From contig NZ_LRPE01000035.1 of NCBI RefSeq assembly GCF_001605885.1, positions 105,593 to 169,592 on the forward strand: a DNA stretch of 64,000 nucleotides. Reading direction: 5' to 3'. The notes under the pieces were generated by a model. That model worked only from the letters and a program-made list of their open reading frames with translations, searched no databases and was not told where the DNA came from. Made by a program: the position numbers and the translations under genes. This DNA is from Acinetobacter lactucae. Lineage in GTDB: Bacteria > Pseudomonadota > Gammaproteobacteria > Pseudomonadales > Moraxellaceae. Of the stretch, positions 17,800 to 29,760 are shown in pieces. Position 1 is the stretch's first letter. Each line of letters begins with the position of its first letter.

Positions 17800-20700
17800 T
17801 TAAACAAAGAGTTGCTGATTATTCAACAATTCATCTAATGTTGTATTTACCTGATTTAAAGTTATCAATGAAACACTACTAAACATTGCACCTTCTCCAT
17901 CTCGGTCAAGACTAATAGTCGTGTTTCCAGCATCTTGCTCTACAGTAATAAATTTCGCTAATGTGCTCACATCTTTAGAATAGTCAATTAATAGTTCACT
18001 TAAATCAATTTTGTCTGCTTGAGCATCGGTTCTTACATCACCTAAAGTAAAATCTAACACCGTGTCATGTCCATTCCCGCCAGTCGCATCTTGGTTATTT
18101 AGCAATTTGAACAAAATGGTATCAGCACCTTCATGAATCATATAGGTATCGTTACCTTCACGCCCATTTAACACGTTATTACCAGAGTTACCTGTTAAAA
18201 GATTATCTAAAGTATTGCCTGTTGCATTTAGATGAGCAGAGCCAACTAACTCCAAGTCTTCAACATAACGACCACTTTCTATATTTGTCGACCAATCAGA
18301 ATATCCAACCAGACTATAACTCACAGAGCTAATTATTTTATCGTGTCCACCAAAATCGGCATCTCGGTAGCCTGATTCGACAAGCTGGTTCTCCCAATAG
18401 CCACTTTCTACCCAAACATCTTGATAGTGGCTAGTATCTACCCAAATATCTTCATAACGACTTGTATCAATATAAACATCTTGATAATGGCTGAATTCAA
18501 TATAAACATCTTCAAAATGACTAGTATCAACCCAACCTTCCTCTGAGCGGATATAAGTCAGTTCATAGCCTTCTTGCCATTGCTTATTTACAGCATCATA
18601 ATGTTGTTCTACATATCGACTATAGTCGCTCTCTGCCGTGCCATTATCTATATAAGTTATATTATCTTGATTTACATATATTTTTTGTATAGTCGAATAA
18701 CCACTTATGATCCACTGCTTTTCATAATATACATCTGTTATTAATTGTTGTTCATAATATCCATCAACAAGCCATATTTGTTCATAATGCCCTTCATTAA
18801 CCCATTCTGGATACATATAGCTATTATCAATCCAGACATCTTTATATATTGCATACGGCTCAACAATATATTCTTGAACAAAATCACTTATATGATCAAC
18901 TATATAAATATTATCAGTAGCATCACCTATAAACTGATCAACAGTGATGGTAGGTAAATCATTAATCGCTTTGCTGATAGTTTCACTACGATTTCCTGCA
19001 CGATCAATAACAGTAATATCAAATGATGTCGCATTCTCATACATATAAGTAGAGAAAGTTCCATCTGCCATGACCGTAGTACTCGTTACAGAAGGTTCTT
19101 GATTGGCAAAATAATAAGTGACTTCAACAGTAGCATTGCTTTCGGCATGTCCTACCAGCCAATTACCCCATTCATTTATGGCAAGCTGGGTGACCACTTT
19201 CGGTGCTGTTGTATCATTTATAGCAACAACCGTTGTACCCACACTCACATTTTGATTGGTATCAACTACTTTTACCGTCAATGTTTCGCCATGCCAATAT
19301 TGTGACCATAATTGTGTTAAGAAACTACCTTCTCTTCCGACAGTAGTTTGCCCAACCTGATTATTATTAGCATCAAAAATATTAACAATTGAATATGCTT
19401 CCGCTTGTCCTGAAAGTACATTTCCATCTTCTAACACAAGCTGAGTTGCTGCGTTTGGCGCGACGATGTCTATAGGTGCTTTAATGTCGGTATATGCACT
19501 TTGATAGCCATTTTGTTCCACAACAATGCGTAAAATTTGTCCATTCGCCTGAGGTGGGTATAACGGAATATTAAAGTGTCCTACTTCATCTACATAGCCA
19601 CTGGCAATAGCATTATTATGGACATCAAAAATCCGCACCTCACTATTTAGTGAAGCTGTTCCCTCAATAAAGAAACCATTTTCAGATACAACGACGTGTT
19701 CTACGGATGGTGGTGCATTAGAGTCTGGATTAAAAGTAATATTAAGTGGGGTACTTATATTTTTGGCTAAATCGATTGCCGTGATAAATAACTGCTCTCC
19801 ACGTAATAGGGGTGGATAAATATTAGCATTGAAATATCCTAATTCATCCGATTGAGATTCTGCTCGTAAATTCCCATCCTCATCCATTACCTGAATGATT
19901 GCTTTTGAATCAGTGTGGCCTGAAATTCCCTGACCATCATTGTTAATCACCACATCGTCAATCACTGGAGCAATATTGTCTAAAGGCGCAATAATTTCAG
20001 AGATTGGGCTATATTGATTTGTATTTTGGTCATAAACTCGAACTTGTAATATCTGTCCCTTTAGATAATAGTCATTTAACTCAATAGCAAAACTACCATC
20101 TTCGTTCACGACACTGTTCCACCCCCAATTAATGCTTTGACCATCCGCAGATGTAACAACAATCGTCATTCCTACTGTCGCCTTACCTGTAAGAATATGG
20201 CCATCAACATCCAATTTTAGCTCTGTTGCAGCAATTGGTGAGTTCGTAAATACAGGTACTAATTCATGAGCAACTTCACTTCGGTTGCCAGCAATATCTT
20301 TAACAACAATACTCAAATTTTGTGTCTGATATTGACTCAGATTGATCCATTGATAAAATTTTCCATCATATCCAACATACATCGTTGTGATAATTGCACC
20401 ATATTGATCAATAATTTCAACAGTTGTATTTGGTTCAGCCTCACCAAAAAGCAATCCGTCTGAGGCTAATGTAATATTTGCAGCAGCTGGCGGTGCGACA
20501 TCATCAATTAAAGCATTTTGTTTAACCTCAATACTTCGGTTACCTGCTATATCTACAACGATGAAAGTTAATTCCTCTCCTTGTAAATAGACTTGATTAA
20601 AATAACCTGACACATTACCAGCACCATCTACATAACCAGAACCTATCACCTCACCCGCAGCATTTTTGACTTCAATCCGAGTATTTACTTCTGCTTGCGC

Positions 20701-23700
20701 CGTAAAGTTTTGACCGTGTGAGTCGAGCACAATATTCTCAATCGGATTTGGTGCGATATCATCAATCAAAGCATTCTGCTTGATCTCTGTACTGCGGTTA
20801 CCCGCTCGATCAACGACAACAAAAGTGAGCTCTTCGCCATGTAAATAGACCTGATATAAGTAACCAGAAACATTACCCATGCTATCGGTTGAACCAGATC
20901 CCACAACCTCACCAACAGCATTTTTAACTTCGATTCGACTATCTGCTTCCGCTTGCGCTGTAAAGTTTTGACCATTTTCATTTAAGACGATGTTTTCAAT
21001 CGGATTTGGTGCAATATCATCAATCAAAGCATTTTGCTTAAATTCAACACTTTGATTACCTGCTTTATCTATAACGATAAAAGTGAGTTCCTCACCTTTT
21101 AAATAAACCTGATTGAAATAGCCCGTCACATTACCAGTGCTATCGACATAACCATAACCGACAAACTCACCCGCAGCATTTTTGACACCAATAAAACTAT
21201 TGGCTTCCGCTTGTGCTGTAAAATTTTGCCCATTTTCGTCAAAGATGATGTTTTCAATTGGATCTGGCGTAATGGTATCCACCAAAGCATTTAACTTAAG
21301 TTCGACACTGCGGTTACCCATTCGATCTATGACAACGAAAGTTAATTCTTCTCCATGTAAATAAACTTGATAGAAGTAACCTGTCACATTACCTGCGTTA
21401 TCTGCAGAACCAAGCCCTATTAACACACCCTCAGCATTTCTGACTTCTATATGACTATTTGCTTCCGCCTGCGCTGTAAAGTTTTGACCGTTTGCATCAA
21501 GTACAATATTTTTAATCGGATTTGGCGCAATATCATCAAATGGAGCTTTTATTGAAACAACATCACTCACATTTCCAGCTCGATCTTTAACAATGACTGT
21601 GAATTCTTGTCCATGTAAATTAGAGCTACCCAAGGAAATAGTGAATGTACCATCAACATTTACGCTATGGTCCCACGTATTCACCGGTTGACCATTTTGA
21701 TCAAAAATCTGAATGAACGTATTCGGTTCAGCTACACCAGAAAGGGATGAACCATCTTCACTAAACGTGAGATTACTTGCAGCCACAGGAGCAACATCAT
21801 CAAGCGGTGCTTTTACAGTAACCCCACCACTCAAATTACCAGCCCGATCTACTACAACTACCTTAAACTCTTCGCCATGCAAGTAGTTACTGTATAAAGA
21901 GATGTTAAATGTTCCATCCCAATTAACATTATTATTCCACTGATTTACCAATTGACCATTCTGATCAAATATTTGAATCGTAGCATTTGGCTCAGCCATA
22001 CCAGTTAGATATGAACCATCTTCGCTAAATACTAAATTAGTCGCATTTTCTGGTGCCGTATTATCAAGAAAGGCTGCTTGTTTTACTTCAACGCTACGAT
22101 TACCAGCTTGATCAATCACAACAAAAGTGAACTCCTCACCTTTTAAATAAACTTGATTTAAGTATCCTGAGACATTACCAGCACTATCTACATAACCAGA
22201 ACCTACAACCTCACCTGCAGCATTTTTAACTTCAACTTTACTATTTGCTTCTGCTTGCGCTGTAAAGTTTTGACCATTTTCATTAAAGATGATGTTTTCA
22301 ATCGCGTTCGGGGCAATGTCATCAATCAAGGCATTCTGCTTGACCTCTGTACTGTGGTTACCCGCTCGGTCAACAACAACAAAAGTGAGTTCCTCTCCAT
22401 GTAAATAGACTTGATATAAGTAACCTGAAACATTCCCCATGCTATCGGTTGAACCAGATCCTATGACTTCACCAGCAGCATTTTTGACTTCAATTTGAGT
22501 GTTTGCTTCGGCCTGAGCTGTAAAGTTCTGTCCGTTCGCATTAAGTACAATATTTTCAATCGGATTTGGTGCAATATCATCAGTTAAAGCGTTTTGCTTG
22601 ATCTCTGCACTGCGGTTACCAGCTCGGTCAACGACAATAAAAGTGAGTTCTTCTCCATGTAAATAGACTTGATATAAATAACCTGACACATTACCAGCGC
22701 CATCTACATAACCTGAACCGATGACCTCACCTGCAGCATTTCTAACTTCAACTTGAGTATTTGCTTCTGCTTGTGCCGTAAAGTTTTGACCATTTGAGTC
22801 AAGTACAATATTTTCAATCGGATTTGGTGCAATATCATCAATCAAAGCATTCTGCTTAACTTCTGTACTACGGTTACCCGCTCGATCAACGACAACAAAA
22901 GTAAGCTCTTCGCCATGTAAATAGACCTGATACAAGTAACCAGAAACATTGCCTGTGCTATCTGCTGATCCATAACCAATAATGTCACCATTGGTATTTT
23001 TAATTTCAATCTGACTATTTGCTTCAGCCTGAGCTGTAAAGCTCTGTCCATTGATATCTAATACAATATTTTCAATCGGATTTGGTGCGATATCATCAGT
23101 TAAAGCACTCTGCTTGACCTCTGCACTACGGTTACCCGCTCGGTCAACTACAACAAAAGTAAGTTCCTCACCATGTAAGTAAACTTGCGGGAAATAACCA
23201 AATACATTACCTAAGCTATCGGTATAACTAGTAGTAATCTTATTTCCATCCTGATCGAATACATCAATAGAGCTTCCCGCTTCTGCCTGAGCTGTAAAGC
23301 TTTGGCCATCTTCGTTGAAGATGATATTTTCAATCGTATGGGGTGCAATGGTATCAATTAAAGCATTTTGCTTAAATTCGACACTTCGGTTACCAACTCG
23401 ATCTATGACAACAAAAGTAAGTTCTTCACCATGTAAATAGATTTGACTGAAAAAGCCTGAGACATTACCAGCACTATCTGTAGAGCCCCAACCCGTCTGA
23501 TTACCTAATGAATCAAAAACTTCAATCTGACTATTTGCTTCTGCTTGTGCTGTAAAGTTTTGACCGTTGGCATCAAGTAAAATATTTTTAATTGGATCCG
23601 GTGCGATATCATCAAGTGGAGCATTTATTGAAACAGTTTCACTCACATTTCCGGCTTGGTCCTTAACGGTGACCGTGAATGCCTCTCCATGTAAATTATT

Positions 23701-26700
23701 GCTGCCTAAGAAAATAGTAAATGTACCGTCCGAGTTTATGGTGTTATTCCATATATTCACGAGCTGACCATTATGATCAAAAACCTGAATCGTAGTGTTC
23801 AGTTCTGCTATACCTGTAAGATATGAACCATCTTCTGAGAAAACTAAATTACTGGCTGGTGCAGGAGCAACTGTATCAGCTGTAATTACAGTATCAGGGC
23901 TTACTTGCCCACGAGCATCCGTAATTGATAAGAAAAACTGCTCCCCATCAACAAGAGTACGGTCAAGTTGGAGTTTAAAGTAACTTGATCCATTCCAGCC
24001 GTTATCTTCACCGACTTTAATTTCGGCTACGATTTCACCTTTGGCATCTTTAACAATGAGAGTACTATTATTTTCAGCTTGCCCACTTATCACTCCGTCC
24101 GAAGTAAAGCTATCTACATGGGGGGCAAAAGCATAATTAGGAGCCTGTATCTGAGCTGCTAAACTTACATTTCCATTTACATCGGTAGCCGTGACATAAA
24201 CCGTCTCAGCATTAGTTAAAAACACACCTAGTTCTATCGAGAAACTTCCACTCTCATCGGTCCAGTTATTCCAGAACCATTTATTAAGAATGTTTCCTTG
24301 CCCATCTTTAACTAAAATTTCAGAGAAAGGTTCTGCATGGCCATAAACTAAATCACCAGCATCATTGAAATTTAAATCTGTTGGAACAGGTGGAGGAGTC
24401 AGATCTACAACGATATTCTGCTCAGGACTCATCAACCCTTTATTATCAATAATTTGAACGGAAATTTGCTCTCCATCAATTAAAGGTCGGTTTACACTCA
24501 AGCTAAAATGACTAAATTCATTCCAACTATTGTCATCACCTAATGTAACCTTTCCTAATTCATTACCGTCAGCATCACGCACAATTACCGTACTGTTATC
24601 TTCAGCAACTCCAGAAATTAAGCCTTCTTGGGTAATACGTTCAACATGTGGAATATAAGCAAAGTTTGGAACTTCGATTAGGGTTTCACTAACATTCTGA
24701 TTTTTATCTACTACTTGTACGGTAACCGACTCACCTTCTTTTAAAAATTGGAATACCTGTAAACTTGCAAAGCCTTGTTCATCGGTAAAACCTGTAGCAA
24801 TTAAATTACCTGCTCCAGAAAATGCACGAATAAAGCTGTTCGGCTCATTAACATGTACTGATAAAGTTTCACCACTAATATCAAATTGTGGAGTTTCTAT
24901 AAATACTGCGGGCGTATAGTCTGCGGTAATATATTGTGGATGGCCTGAAATATTATCTTTATCTGTAGAGATAATAATTTGAGTCCCTTCCTCCAAAGGC
25001 TGATCGAGAGACAAAGTAAATGGTCTGACTTCACCTAATGCCATTACATTAAAAGGCGTAATACCTGAACCCTCAAATTCAATGGAGTTAAACTCTTGCA
25101 GAATATTTCCATTCTGATCTTTTACAATAAAATGACTGCCTTCGGTCGCATAACCAGTGATCACACCTTCTGGACTAATTCTTGTAATACTAATTGCAGG
25201 AACTTCAGTAACTAGGCCAATTGACGAATTTTCACTGCTGTATCCATTATAAGTAGCGACAGCATAAACTTCTTGATTTGAGCTAATTGAAAGGTCTTGT
25301 AAAGTAAATTTACCCTCCTCATTAGCTATTGTAGTTGCAAGCCAGTCACCATTTTTATTATAGATATCAACTTTACTTCCTTTATATACACTACCTGAAA
25401 TGATAGCTCCATCTATATTGTTGAAAGTTAGCGAATCTAGAGTTGGCGAATTCGGAGTATGATCTATATTATAATTTTGGGTCTGTTTAATAATGGCTGT
25501 ATTACCAGCTTGATCAGTAAGGCTAATATCAATTGACATATTGGTTTGCGATTCTTCTGACCACAAAAACTCTGCTGGAATTTCAGTAACCCATTCTTGG
25601 GTGACTTCATCAAAATGAAAGTTATAAACAACATCGTTTAGAGTCGTATTTACTGATGTCAGTGAGCTATTTAAATCTGTTGGTAGATTATCTACGTCCA
25701 GTCTTATAGAAATAACTTGATCTTTTTCAGCTAGGCTTATTGTATTGTCTTCAGTAATCGACTTTACAGTTACTGTAGTTGATTCAATATTTAAAGAATT
25801 ATCTATAATTACCTTTTCCACAGCAGTTTCTGATGTGTTGCCTGCGAGGTCTGTCACTACAGCTTTATAAAGGTAACTTCCATCAGCTAAATCTTTTTGA
25901 TCAGCTGTTGTTTCCTGCCAAGTTTTTCCTTCATTGGTAGAGACTTCATAGTGATCTAGTAAAGCAGCTTGTTCACCGATCACAATTGGTTGAGTTAGCT
26001 TCAAAGTAAAATTATTATCTTGTGTAATCTGATCAGTTGCTGAGACTCCTGTATCGCTCAAATCAGATAAAGTTAATTCACCTGCTTGCGGCGCTGTTGT
26101 ATCCACAACGACTTTTTGTATAGCGGTTTCTGACGTATTCCCTGCGACGTCTATAACTACAGCTTTATATTGGTAAACACCATCCGTTAAATCTTTCTGA
26201 GCGACTGTTGTTTCCTGCCAAGTTTTTCCTTCATCTTTCGATATCCAGTAAGTGATTTGGCTATTTATTTCTTGTCCGCTAATCTTTAAATCAAAATTAT
26301 TATCTTGCGTAATCTGATCTTTTACTGAAAAACCCGTATCAGTCAAAGCAGCTAAAGTCAGTTCACCTGCTTGTGGTGCGGTAGTATCCACAACGACTTT
26401 TTGTATAGCGGTTTCTGACGTATTCCCTGCAACATCTGTTATTACTATTTTATATTGGTAAACACCATCAGCTAAATCTTTTTGATTTACTGTCGTTTCT
26501 TGCCAAGTCTTTCCATCATCGGTAGAAACTAAATACGTTACTCGGCTGCCACTTTCCTGTCCTTCAAGCTTTAAATTAAAGTTTTTATCTTGCGTAATCT
26601 GATCTGTTGCAGAAACACCTGTATCGCTCAAATCAGATAAAGTCAGTTCACCCGCTTTTGGCGGTGTAGTATCCACAACGATTTTTTCTATAGCAGTTTC

Positions 26701-27387
26701 TGATGCATTTCCAGCTCGGTCTGTTACTACGGCTTTATAGAGATAAGTACCATCAGCTAAATCTTTTTGATTTACTGTCGTCTCCTGCCAAGTTTTCCCT
26801 TCATCGGTAGAAACCAAATACGTTACTCGACTACCACTTTCCTGTCCTTCAATCTTTAAATTAAAGTTTTTATCTTTAGTAATCTGGTCTGCAGTTGATC
26901 CCCCCGAATCTAATAAATTTTTGAGATTCAACGTACCTGGCTCAGGAGGCGTCGTATCTTTAGAATCTTTTCGAGACAATAAAGCAACTGTTCCCGCTCC
27001 TGCTAAAGCACTAACTACCCACGACCAGATAGGTACAGAAGATGAAGAATCTATAAACTTTGGTGTATCTTTTAATTCTAAATAATTAACAGTGGTCTGT
27101 CCGCTAACATCTTCTCCCAGATTAGCAGCCCAATAACTCTGCCCTTCATTTAAAAGAATTTGCGGATTTTCGCTAATAAAATAGTTTTCTAAAACAATTT
27201 CAGTTCCATCTTTTAGATGAACAATTGCACTGTTTCCTTCTCTTGTTATTGAAGAAATTTTTTCTGGATTTATATCGATTTTTGCGACTTCTTTAGGATT
27301 TACTACAATATTTTTTGTCTGGCCTACATTAATATCAACTGTATTATTTTTTGAAGCATTATTTGCCATTAATGATACTTGTACCAT
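17800..27387 (-). CDS. BapA-type giant type I-secreted adhesin (Blp1-like)
   Basis: A 3195-residue cell-surface protein. Residues 1-110 match the BapA prefix-like domain ([13 protein letters not shown]...[15 protein letters not shown]). A hydrophobic segment follows at 118-137. Next come four Ig-like repeats of about 95 residues, then more divergent Ig-like units and ten near-identical 86-residue modules in blocks of six and four. Two arrays of aromatic 10-residue repeats (about 2840-2905 and 2955-3015) and one RTX-like nonapeptide ([10 protein letters not shown]) precede a type I secretion C-terminal domain ([11 protein letters not shown]...LDRDGEG). Such adhesins mediate biofilm attachment. 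GGTGGA supports the ATG. No exporter genes lie nearby. It resembles what I recall of Acinetobacter Blp1, but I have not confirmed identity. Confidence 0.9.
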   Translation of the reverse strand: MVQVSLMANNASKNNTVDINVGQTKNIVVNPKEVAKIDINPEKISSITREGNSAIVHLKDGTEIVLENYFISENPQILLNEGQSYWAANLGEDVSGQTTVNYLELKDTPKFIDSSSSVPIWSWVVSALAGAGTVALLSRKDSKDTTPPEPGTLNLKNLLDSGGSTADQITKDKNFNLKIEGQESGSRVTYLVSTDEGKTWQETTVNQKDLADGTYLYKAVVTDRAGNASETAIEKIVVDTTPPKAGELTLSDLSDTGVSATDQITQDKNFNLKLEGQESGSRVTYLVSTDDGKTWQETTVNQKDLADGVYQYKIVITDVAGNTSETAIQKVVVDTTAPQAGELTLAALTDTGFSVKDQITQDNNFDLKISGQEINSQITYWISKDEGKTWQETTVAQKDLTDGVYQYKAVVIDVAGNTSETAIQKVVVDTTAPQAGELTLSDLSDTGVSATDQITQDNNFTLKLTQPIVIGEQAALLDHYEVSTNEGKTWQETTADQKDLADGSYLYKAVVTDLAGNTSETAVEKVIIDNSLNIESTTVTVKSITEDNTISLAEKDQVISIRLDVDNLPTDLNSSLTSVNTTLNDVVYNFHFDEVTQEWVTEIPAEFLWSEESQTNMSIDISLTDQAGNTAIIKQTQNYNIDHTPNSPTLDSLTFNNIDGAIISGSVYKGSKVDIYNKNGDWLATTIANEEGKFTLQDLSISSNQEVYAVATYNGYSSENSSIGLVTEVPAISITRISPEGVITGYATEGSHFIVKDQNGNILQEFNSIEFEGSGITPFNVMALGEVRPFTLSLDQPLEEGTQIIISTDKDNISGHPQYITADYTPAVFIETPQFDISGETLSVHVNEPNSFIRAFSGAGNLIATGFTDEQGFASLQVFQFLKEGESVTVQVVDKNQNVSETLIEVPNFAYIPHVERITQEGLISGVAEDNSTVIVRDADGNELGKVTLGDDNSWNEFSHFSLSVNRPLIDGEQISVQIIDNKGLMSPEQNIVVDLTPPPVPTDLNFNDAGDLVYGHAEPFSEILVKDGQGNILNKWFWNNWTDESGSFSIELGVFLTNAETVYVTATDVNGNVSLAAQIQAPNYAFAPHVDSFTSDGVISGQAENNSTLIVKDAKGEIVAEIKVGEDNGWNGSSYFKLQLDRTLVDGEQFFLSITDARGQVSPDTVITADTVAPAPASNLVFSEDGSYLTGIAELNTTIQVFDHNGQLVNIWNNTINSDGTFTIFLGSNNLHGEAFTVTVKDQAGNVSETVSINAPLDDIAPDPIKNILLDANGQNFTAQAEANSQIEVFDSLGNQTGWGSTDSAGNVSGFFSQIYLHGEELTFVVIDRVGNRSVEFKQNALIDTIAPHTIENIIFNEDGQSFTAQAEAGSSIDVFDQDGNKITTSYTDSLGNVFGYFPQVYLHGEELTFVVVDRAGNRSAEVKQSALTDDIAPNPIENIVLDINGQSFTAQAEANSQIEIKNTNGDIIGYGSADSTGNVSGYLYQVYLHGEELTFVVVDRAGNRSTEVKQNALIDDIAPNPIENIVLDSNGQNFTAQAEANTQVEVRNAAGEVIGSGYVDGAGNVSGYLYQVYLHGEELTFIVVDRAGNRSAEIKQNALTDDIAPNPIENIVLNANGQNFTAQAEANTQIEVKNAAGEVIGSGSTDSMGNVSGYLYQVYLHGEELTFVVVDRAGNHSTEVKQNALIDDIAPNAIENIIFNENGQNFTAQAEANSKVEVKNAAGEVVGSGYVDSAGNVSGYLNQVYLKGEEFTFVVIDQAGNRSVEVKQAAFLDNTAPENATNLVFSEDGSYLTGMAEPNATIQIFDQNGQLVNQWNNNVNWDGTFNISLYSNYLHGEEFKVVVVDRAGNLSGGVTVKAPLDDVAPVAASNLTFSEDGSSLSGVAEPNTFIQIFDQNGQPVNTWDHSVNVDGTFTISLGSSNLHGQEFTVIVKDRAGNVSDVVSIKAPFDDIAPNPIKNIVLDANGQNFTAQAEANSHIEVRNAEGVLIGLGSADNAGNVTGYFYQVYLHGEELTFVVIDRMGNRSVELKLNALVDTITPDPIENIIFDENGQNFTAQAEANSFIGVKNAAGEFVGYGYVDSTGNVTGYFNQVYLKGEELTFIVIDKAGNQSVEFKQNALIDDIAPNPIENIVLNENGQNFTAQAEADSRIEVKNAVGEVVGSGSTDSMGNVSGYLYQVYLHGEELTFVVVDRAGNRSTEIKQNALIDDIAPNPIENIVLDSHGQNFTAQAEVNTRIEVKNAAGEVIGSGYVDGAGNVSGYFNQVYLQGEELTFIVVDIAGNRSIEVKQNALIDDVAPPAAANITLASDGLLFGEAEPNTTVEIIDQYGAIITTMYVGYDGKFYQWINLSQYQTQNLSIVVKDIAGNRSEVAHELVPVFTNSPIAATELKLDVDGHILTGKATVGMTIVVTSADGQSINWGWNSVVNEDGSFAIELNDYYLKGQILQVRVYDQNTNQYSPISEIIAPLDNIAPVIDDVVINNDGQGISGHTDSKAIIQVMDEDGNLRAESQSDELGYFNANIYPPLLRGEQLFITAIDLAKNISTPLNITFNPDSNAPPSVEHVVVSENGFFIEGTASLNSEVRIFDVHNNAIASGYVDEVGHFNIPLYPPQANGQILRIVVEQNGYQSAYTDIKAPIDIVAPNAATQLVLEDGNVLSGQAEAYSIVNIFDANNNQVGQTTVGREGSFLTQLWSQYWHGETLTVKVVDTNQNVSVGTTVVAINDTTAPKVVTQLAINEWGNWLVGHAESNATVEVTYYFANQEPSVTSTTVMADGTFSTYMYENATSFDITVIDRAGNRSETISKAINDLPTITVDQFIGDATDNIYIVDHISDFVQEYIVEPYAIYKDVWIDNSYMYPEWVNEGHYEQIWLVDGYYEQQLITDVYYEKQWIISGYSTIQKIYVNQDNITYIDNGTAESDYSRYVEQHYDAVNKQWQEGYELTYIRSEEGWVDTSHFEDVYIEFSHYQDVYIDTSRYEDIWVDTSHYQDVWVESGYWENQLVESGYRDADFGGHDKIISSVSYSLVGYSDWSTNIESGRYVEDLELVGSAHLNATGNTLDNLLTGNSGNNVLNGREGNDTYMIHEGADTILFKLLNNQDATGGNGHDTVLDFTLGDVRTDAQADKIDLSELLIDYSKDVSTLAKFITVEQDAGNTTISLDRDGEGAMFSSVSLITLNQVNTTLDELLNNQQLFV
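18409..18540 (-). repeat. 30-bp tandem repeats encoding an aromatic 10-residue repeat
   Basis: Successive 30-bp units encode [30 protein letters not shown] and [10 protein letters not shown], continuing leftward with more divergent copies to about 18360. A weaker, older array of the same period lies at about 18690-18865 ([30 protein letters not shown]). Confidence 0.8.
20506..21537 (-). repeat. Four 258-bp tandem modules in the adhesin gene
   Basis: Four consecutive copies of an 86-residue Ig-like module, at an exact 258-bp spacing. Each contains a [14 protein letters not shown] strand, GNVSGY or GNVTGY, a GEELTF strand and an AGN or MGN turn. Confidence 0.85.
22062..23609 (-). repeat. Six 258-bp tandem modules in the adhesin gene
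   Basis: Six more copies of the same 86-residue module. They are separated from the other block by two modules of a different subtype ([19 protein letters not shown] and [14 protein letters not shown]), which also occurs once just before this block. Confidence 0.85.
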
Positions 27388-27691
27388 TTTTCCACCATGA
27401 AATTTTAAATATTATTAAGTTATTCTAAAATATTAAGATAAATAGATACTCATTTTAATCAAATATTATTAACTATCATAAAACACTAAACCCTTATTGT
27501 AGCTACTTTAAATCGCGGCTTTTTATATAGTTAAAAATTTTTTATGTATCCATTAATATTATTTTTAAAATGATAAAACATTTAGAATGTTTTCCTATTC
27601 CCCATATATAGAATTTAAAGCTTAGGCATTGTAATGGATAAAATTTTATCAATCTACTCTTAAGTTAAATGTCTTATAAAATTTTTATAAA
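27388..27691. other. 304-bp AT-rich spacer
   Basis: It has no gene. It holds the adhesin ribosome binding site near 27391-27396, an AAAACATT/AATGTTTT hairpin (27575-27593) that may end the upstream phosphoesterase transcript, and a perfect 14-bp palindrome GATAAAATTTTATC (27637-27650). I cannot pick out a convincing promoter. Confidence 0.5.
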
Positions 27692-28450
27692 TTAAATTAA
27701 TTGAAAAATCTTTAAATCATAATTAAACCAATAATGATTAATTTTTCCTTCGTTTGAAATGACATTAAAACTATTCGGAACATGATAATGCAAACGACTA
27801 GAGGTCGCTGTTCCCGCGTGAATATCATAAATAGGATGATCTATCTTTAATTGATAAATTTGCGTTAAATCATATACAGCAGTTTTATGTAAATGCCCAT
27901 GCAACATTCCAAATAGTCCTGTCGTGCTCCATTTTTCGAGTGCCATTTTTCCTAATACAGGACAATCTTTAATACCATGTTCATCATCAGGTGGCGTATA
28001 AAAAGGTTGGTGAAAAACAACTAATTTGATTTTATTCGCTGGGGCTTGTTGTAATCGTTCATAAGTCGTCTGAATTTGTTCAATCGAAATATGCCCACGA
28101 GTATGATAACGGCGGCGGATACTATTCACCCCAACAATATAAAAATGTTCAGTTTCTAAAGTTGGTTCAAGCTGACCAAAAAAATATTGATAGCGAGTAA
28201 ATGGTGAAAAAAAACGGTTCCAGACATGGTACAACGGAATATCATGATTACCAGGCACAACAAGATAAGGAATATTAAGGCTATCTAAAAACTGACGGCA
28301 TTTATAAAACTGTTGATATCGAGCACGTTGGGTAATATCACCACTCACCACAATGACTTCAGGTCTATGTTGAGTGCAAAAAAGTCGGATCGCATCTAAG
28401 CATGCTTCGATTTCTGTTCCAAAATGCAGATCAGACAGGTGTAACAACAT
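27692..28450 (-). CDS. Calcineurin-like metallophosphoesterase (CpdA-like)
   Basis: A 252-residue protein with the full set of dinuclear metallophosphoesterase motifs: LSDLHFG (D7, H9), GDIT (37-40), GNHD (67-70), VVFHQPF and GMLHGHLHKT. The motif spacing fits the class III group that includes 3',5'-cAMP phosphodiesterase CpdA, but other phosphodiester or lipid substrates are possible. It has no signal peptide. Its start overlaps the end of the lipid kinase gene by 20 bp on the same strand, so the two are co-transcribed and probably translationally coupled. That pairing hints at a role in lipid or phosphate-ester metabolism. Confidence 0.85.
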   Translation of the reverse strand: MLLHLSDLHFGTEIEACLDAIRLFCTQHRPEVIVVSGDITQRARYQQFYKCRQFLDSLNIPYLVVPGNHDIPLYHVWNRFFSPFTRYQYFFGQLEPTLETEHFYIVGVNSIRRRYHTRGHISIEQIQTTYERLQQAPANKIKLVVFHQPFYTPPDDEHGIKDCPVLGKMALEKWSTTGLFGMLHGHLHKTAVYDLTQIYQLKIDHPIYDIHAGTATSSRLHYHVPNSFNVISNEGKINHYWFNYDLKIFQLI

Positions 28451-29396
28451 TTGGCACCATAATATTTAGAGCGTTCTTTTCTACAGAGAAATTTAAAGGC
28501 GTTTTCATCTCTATTATTTCACCATCTAATGCGACTGTAAGTTTTGATCTTTTTGCACAATCCACCACCACATGGTCTGCACAAAAACTATAAACATCTT
28601 GTGCCTCTTCGACTTTGCCCTGAATCCATTGCCACAACATGTTTAATAAACTAAGCCTATCACTTTTTGTAATGACCACTCCAGCGACCCGCCCTTGTGC
28701 AGCACAATCGGCAATTCTTAATTTCATATCACACAATTGCAATTGGTTATTACCAAAGAAAATTAAAGGTGTTTTGACTGGATATTTCTTTCCATCCACT
28801 GTCACAGAAAGCTTCATGGATTTATTTTCTCTTAATAAAACATCCAGAGCTGAGGTATAGGCATGTAAAGGTAAACGTCCTAAGTACTTATTATAAAGCT
28901 CACGTTTTTTTATAAATAATGGATACAACCCTAGGCTCGCATTATTCAAATAAACATGATCATTAATTGTCGCAATATGTACAGAGCGTGGTGTACCTGT
29001 AGCGATAACTTCAGCAGCTTCTAACAAATCTAAGGGGATATCTAAAACTTTAGCGACATAATTAAAGGTTCCCAAAGGTAAAATTCCCATAGGAATATTG
29101 GTATGTCTAAGCTTTGATGCTACCGCATTTAAAGTTCCATCCCCACCTGCCGCGACAACAACACCTAAATTTGTATTTTGACTATGCCGGTGGATCACTT
29201 GACTCATTAAATCATCAAAAGAAACATCTTCTGCCAATTCAAAAACTTGTATTTCAAAACCAAATTCGGTGAATAAAGTCATTAACTGTTCATACATATC
29301 TTCATGTTTTGACGCATGAAAACCCGATTTTTGGTTATAGATGATAGAGAGAGGTTTTAAAGTCCGCATTTTTATTATCTTAGAGGGATTCATCAT
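28431..29396 (-). CDS. Diacylglycerol/lipid kinase family protein (YegS/BmrU-like)
   Basis: A 321-residue protein with the DAGK catalytic fold. VVAAGGDGTLNAVAS holds the nucleotide-binding GGDGT (84-88), preceded by IIYNQKSG and followed by PLGTFNYVAKVLDIP, the family's substrate loop (an F replaces the more usual N or G of GTxND). The C-terminal beta sandwich ends with VALDGEIIEMKTPLNFSV. It would phosphorylate a lipid such as diacylglycerol or sphingosine-like compounds. It is distinct in fold from the membrane kinase DgkA at 15028. The start may instead be the internal ATG ten codons in (MRTLKPL); neither has a clear ribosome binding site. It overlaps the phosphoesterase gene. Confidence 0.85.
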   Translation of the reverse strand: MMNPSKIIKMRTLKPLSIIYNQKSGFHASKHEDMYEQLMTLFTEFGFEIQVFELAEDVSFDDLMSQVIHRHSQNTNLGVVVAAGGDGTLNAVASKLRHTNIPMGILPLGTFNYVAKVLDIPLDLLEAAEVIATGTPRSVHIATINDHVYLNNASLGLYPLFIKKRELYNKYLGRLPLHAYTSALDVLLRENKSMKLSVTVDGKKYPVKTPLIFFGNNQLQLCDMKLRIADCAAQGRVAGVVITKSDRLSLLNMLWQWIQGKVEEAQDVYSFCADHVVVDCAKRSKLTVALDGEIIEMKTPLNFSVEKNALNIMVPNVVTPV

Positions 29397-29760
29397 AAAT
29401 ATTGTATATAAAAACGCCTAATAAAAGTCTCTTTATGTAAATTTCGAATGAACATCATTTGTATAATCAATAATAATTCTCAAGAAAAAATTAAGAATCA
29501 AGTATATGATTTTTAAAGAAATAAATAATATAAATAACACACATACAACATAAAAATATGACGGATAAGATATTGTAAAAAACTATAAACGTATGATTTT
29601 AATAACAAAAAAATTAAAAATCAAAATATCTATTTCTTAGTCTTTAGTCTTATTTTTTTTATGATTTTGTGCTTTAATACAGCCACTTTTTTATTTGATC
29701 TTTCATTGTACCTCTCAATGAATGACTTGTACGTTGTACATATTTTGAATAGGCCTCACC
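29397..29760. other. 364-bp AT-rich divergent spacer
   Basis: No gene is visible. It separates the divergent lipid kinase and pckG genes and must carry both promoters. A repeated TGTAC motif (TTGTACGTTGTACA, about 29728-29741) sits about 20 bp before pckG and could be an operator or an mRNA element. Confidence 0.4.

Noticed and set aside
18360..23609. Regularly spaced DNA repeats that might suggest a CRISPR array
   Set aside because: The spacing is 30 or 258 bp in frame within one long ORF, the units are protein modules, and there are no unique spacers or cas genes.
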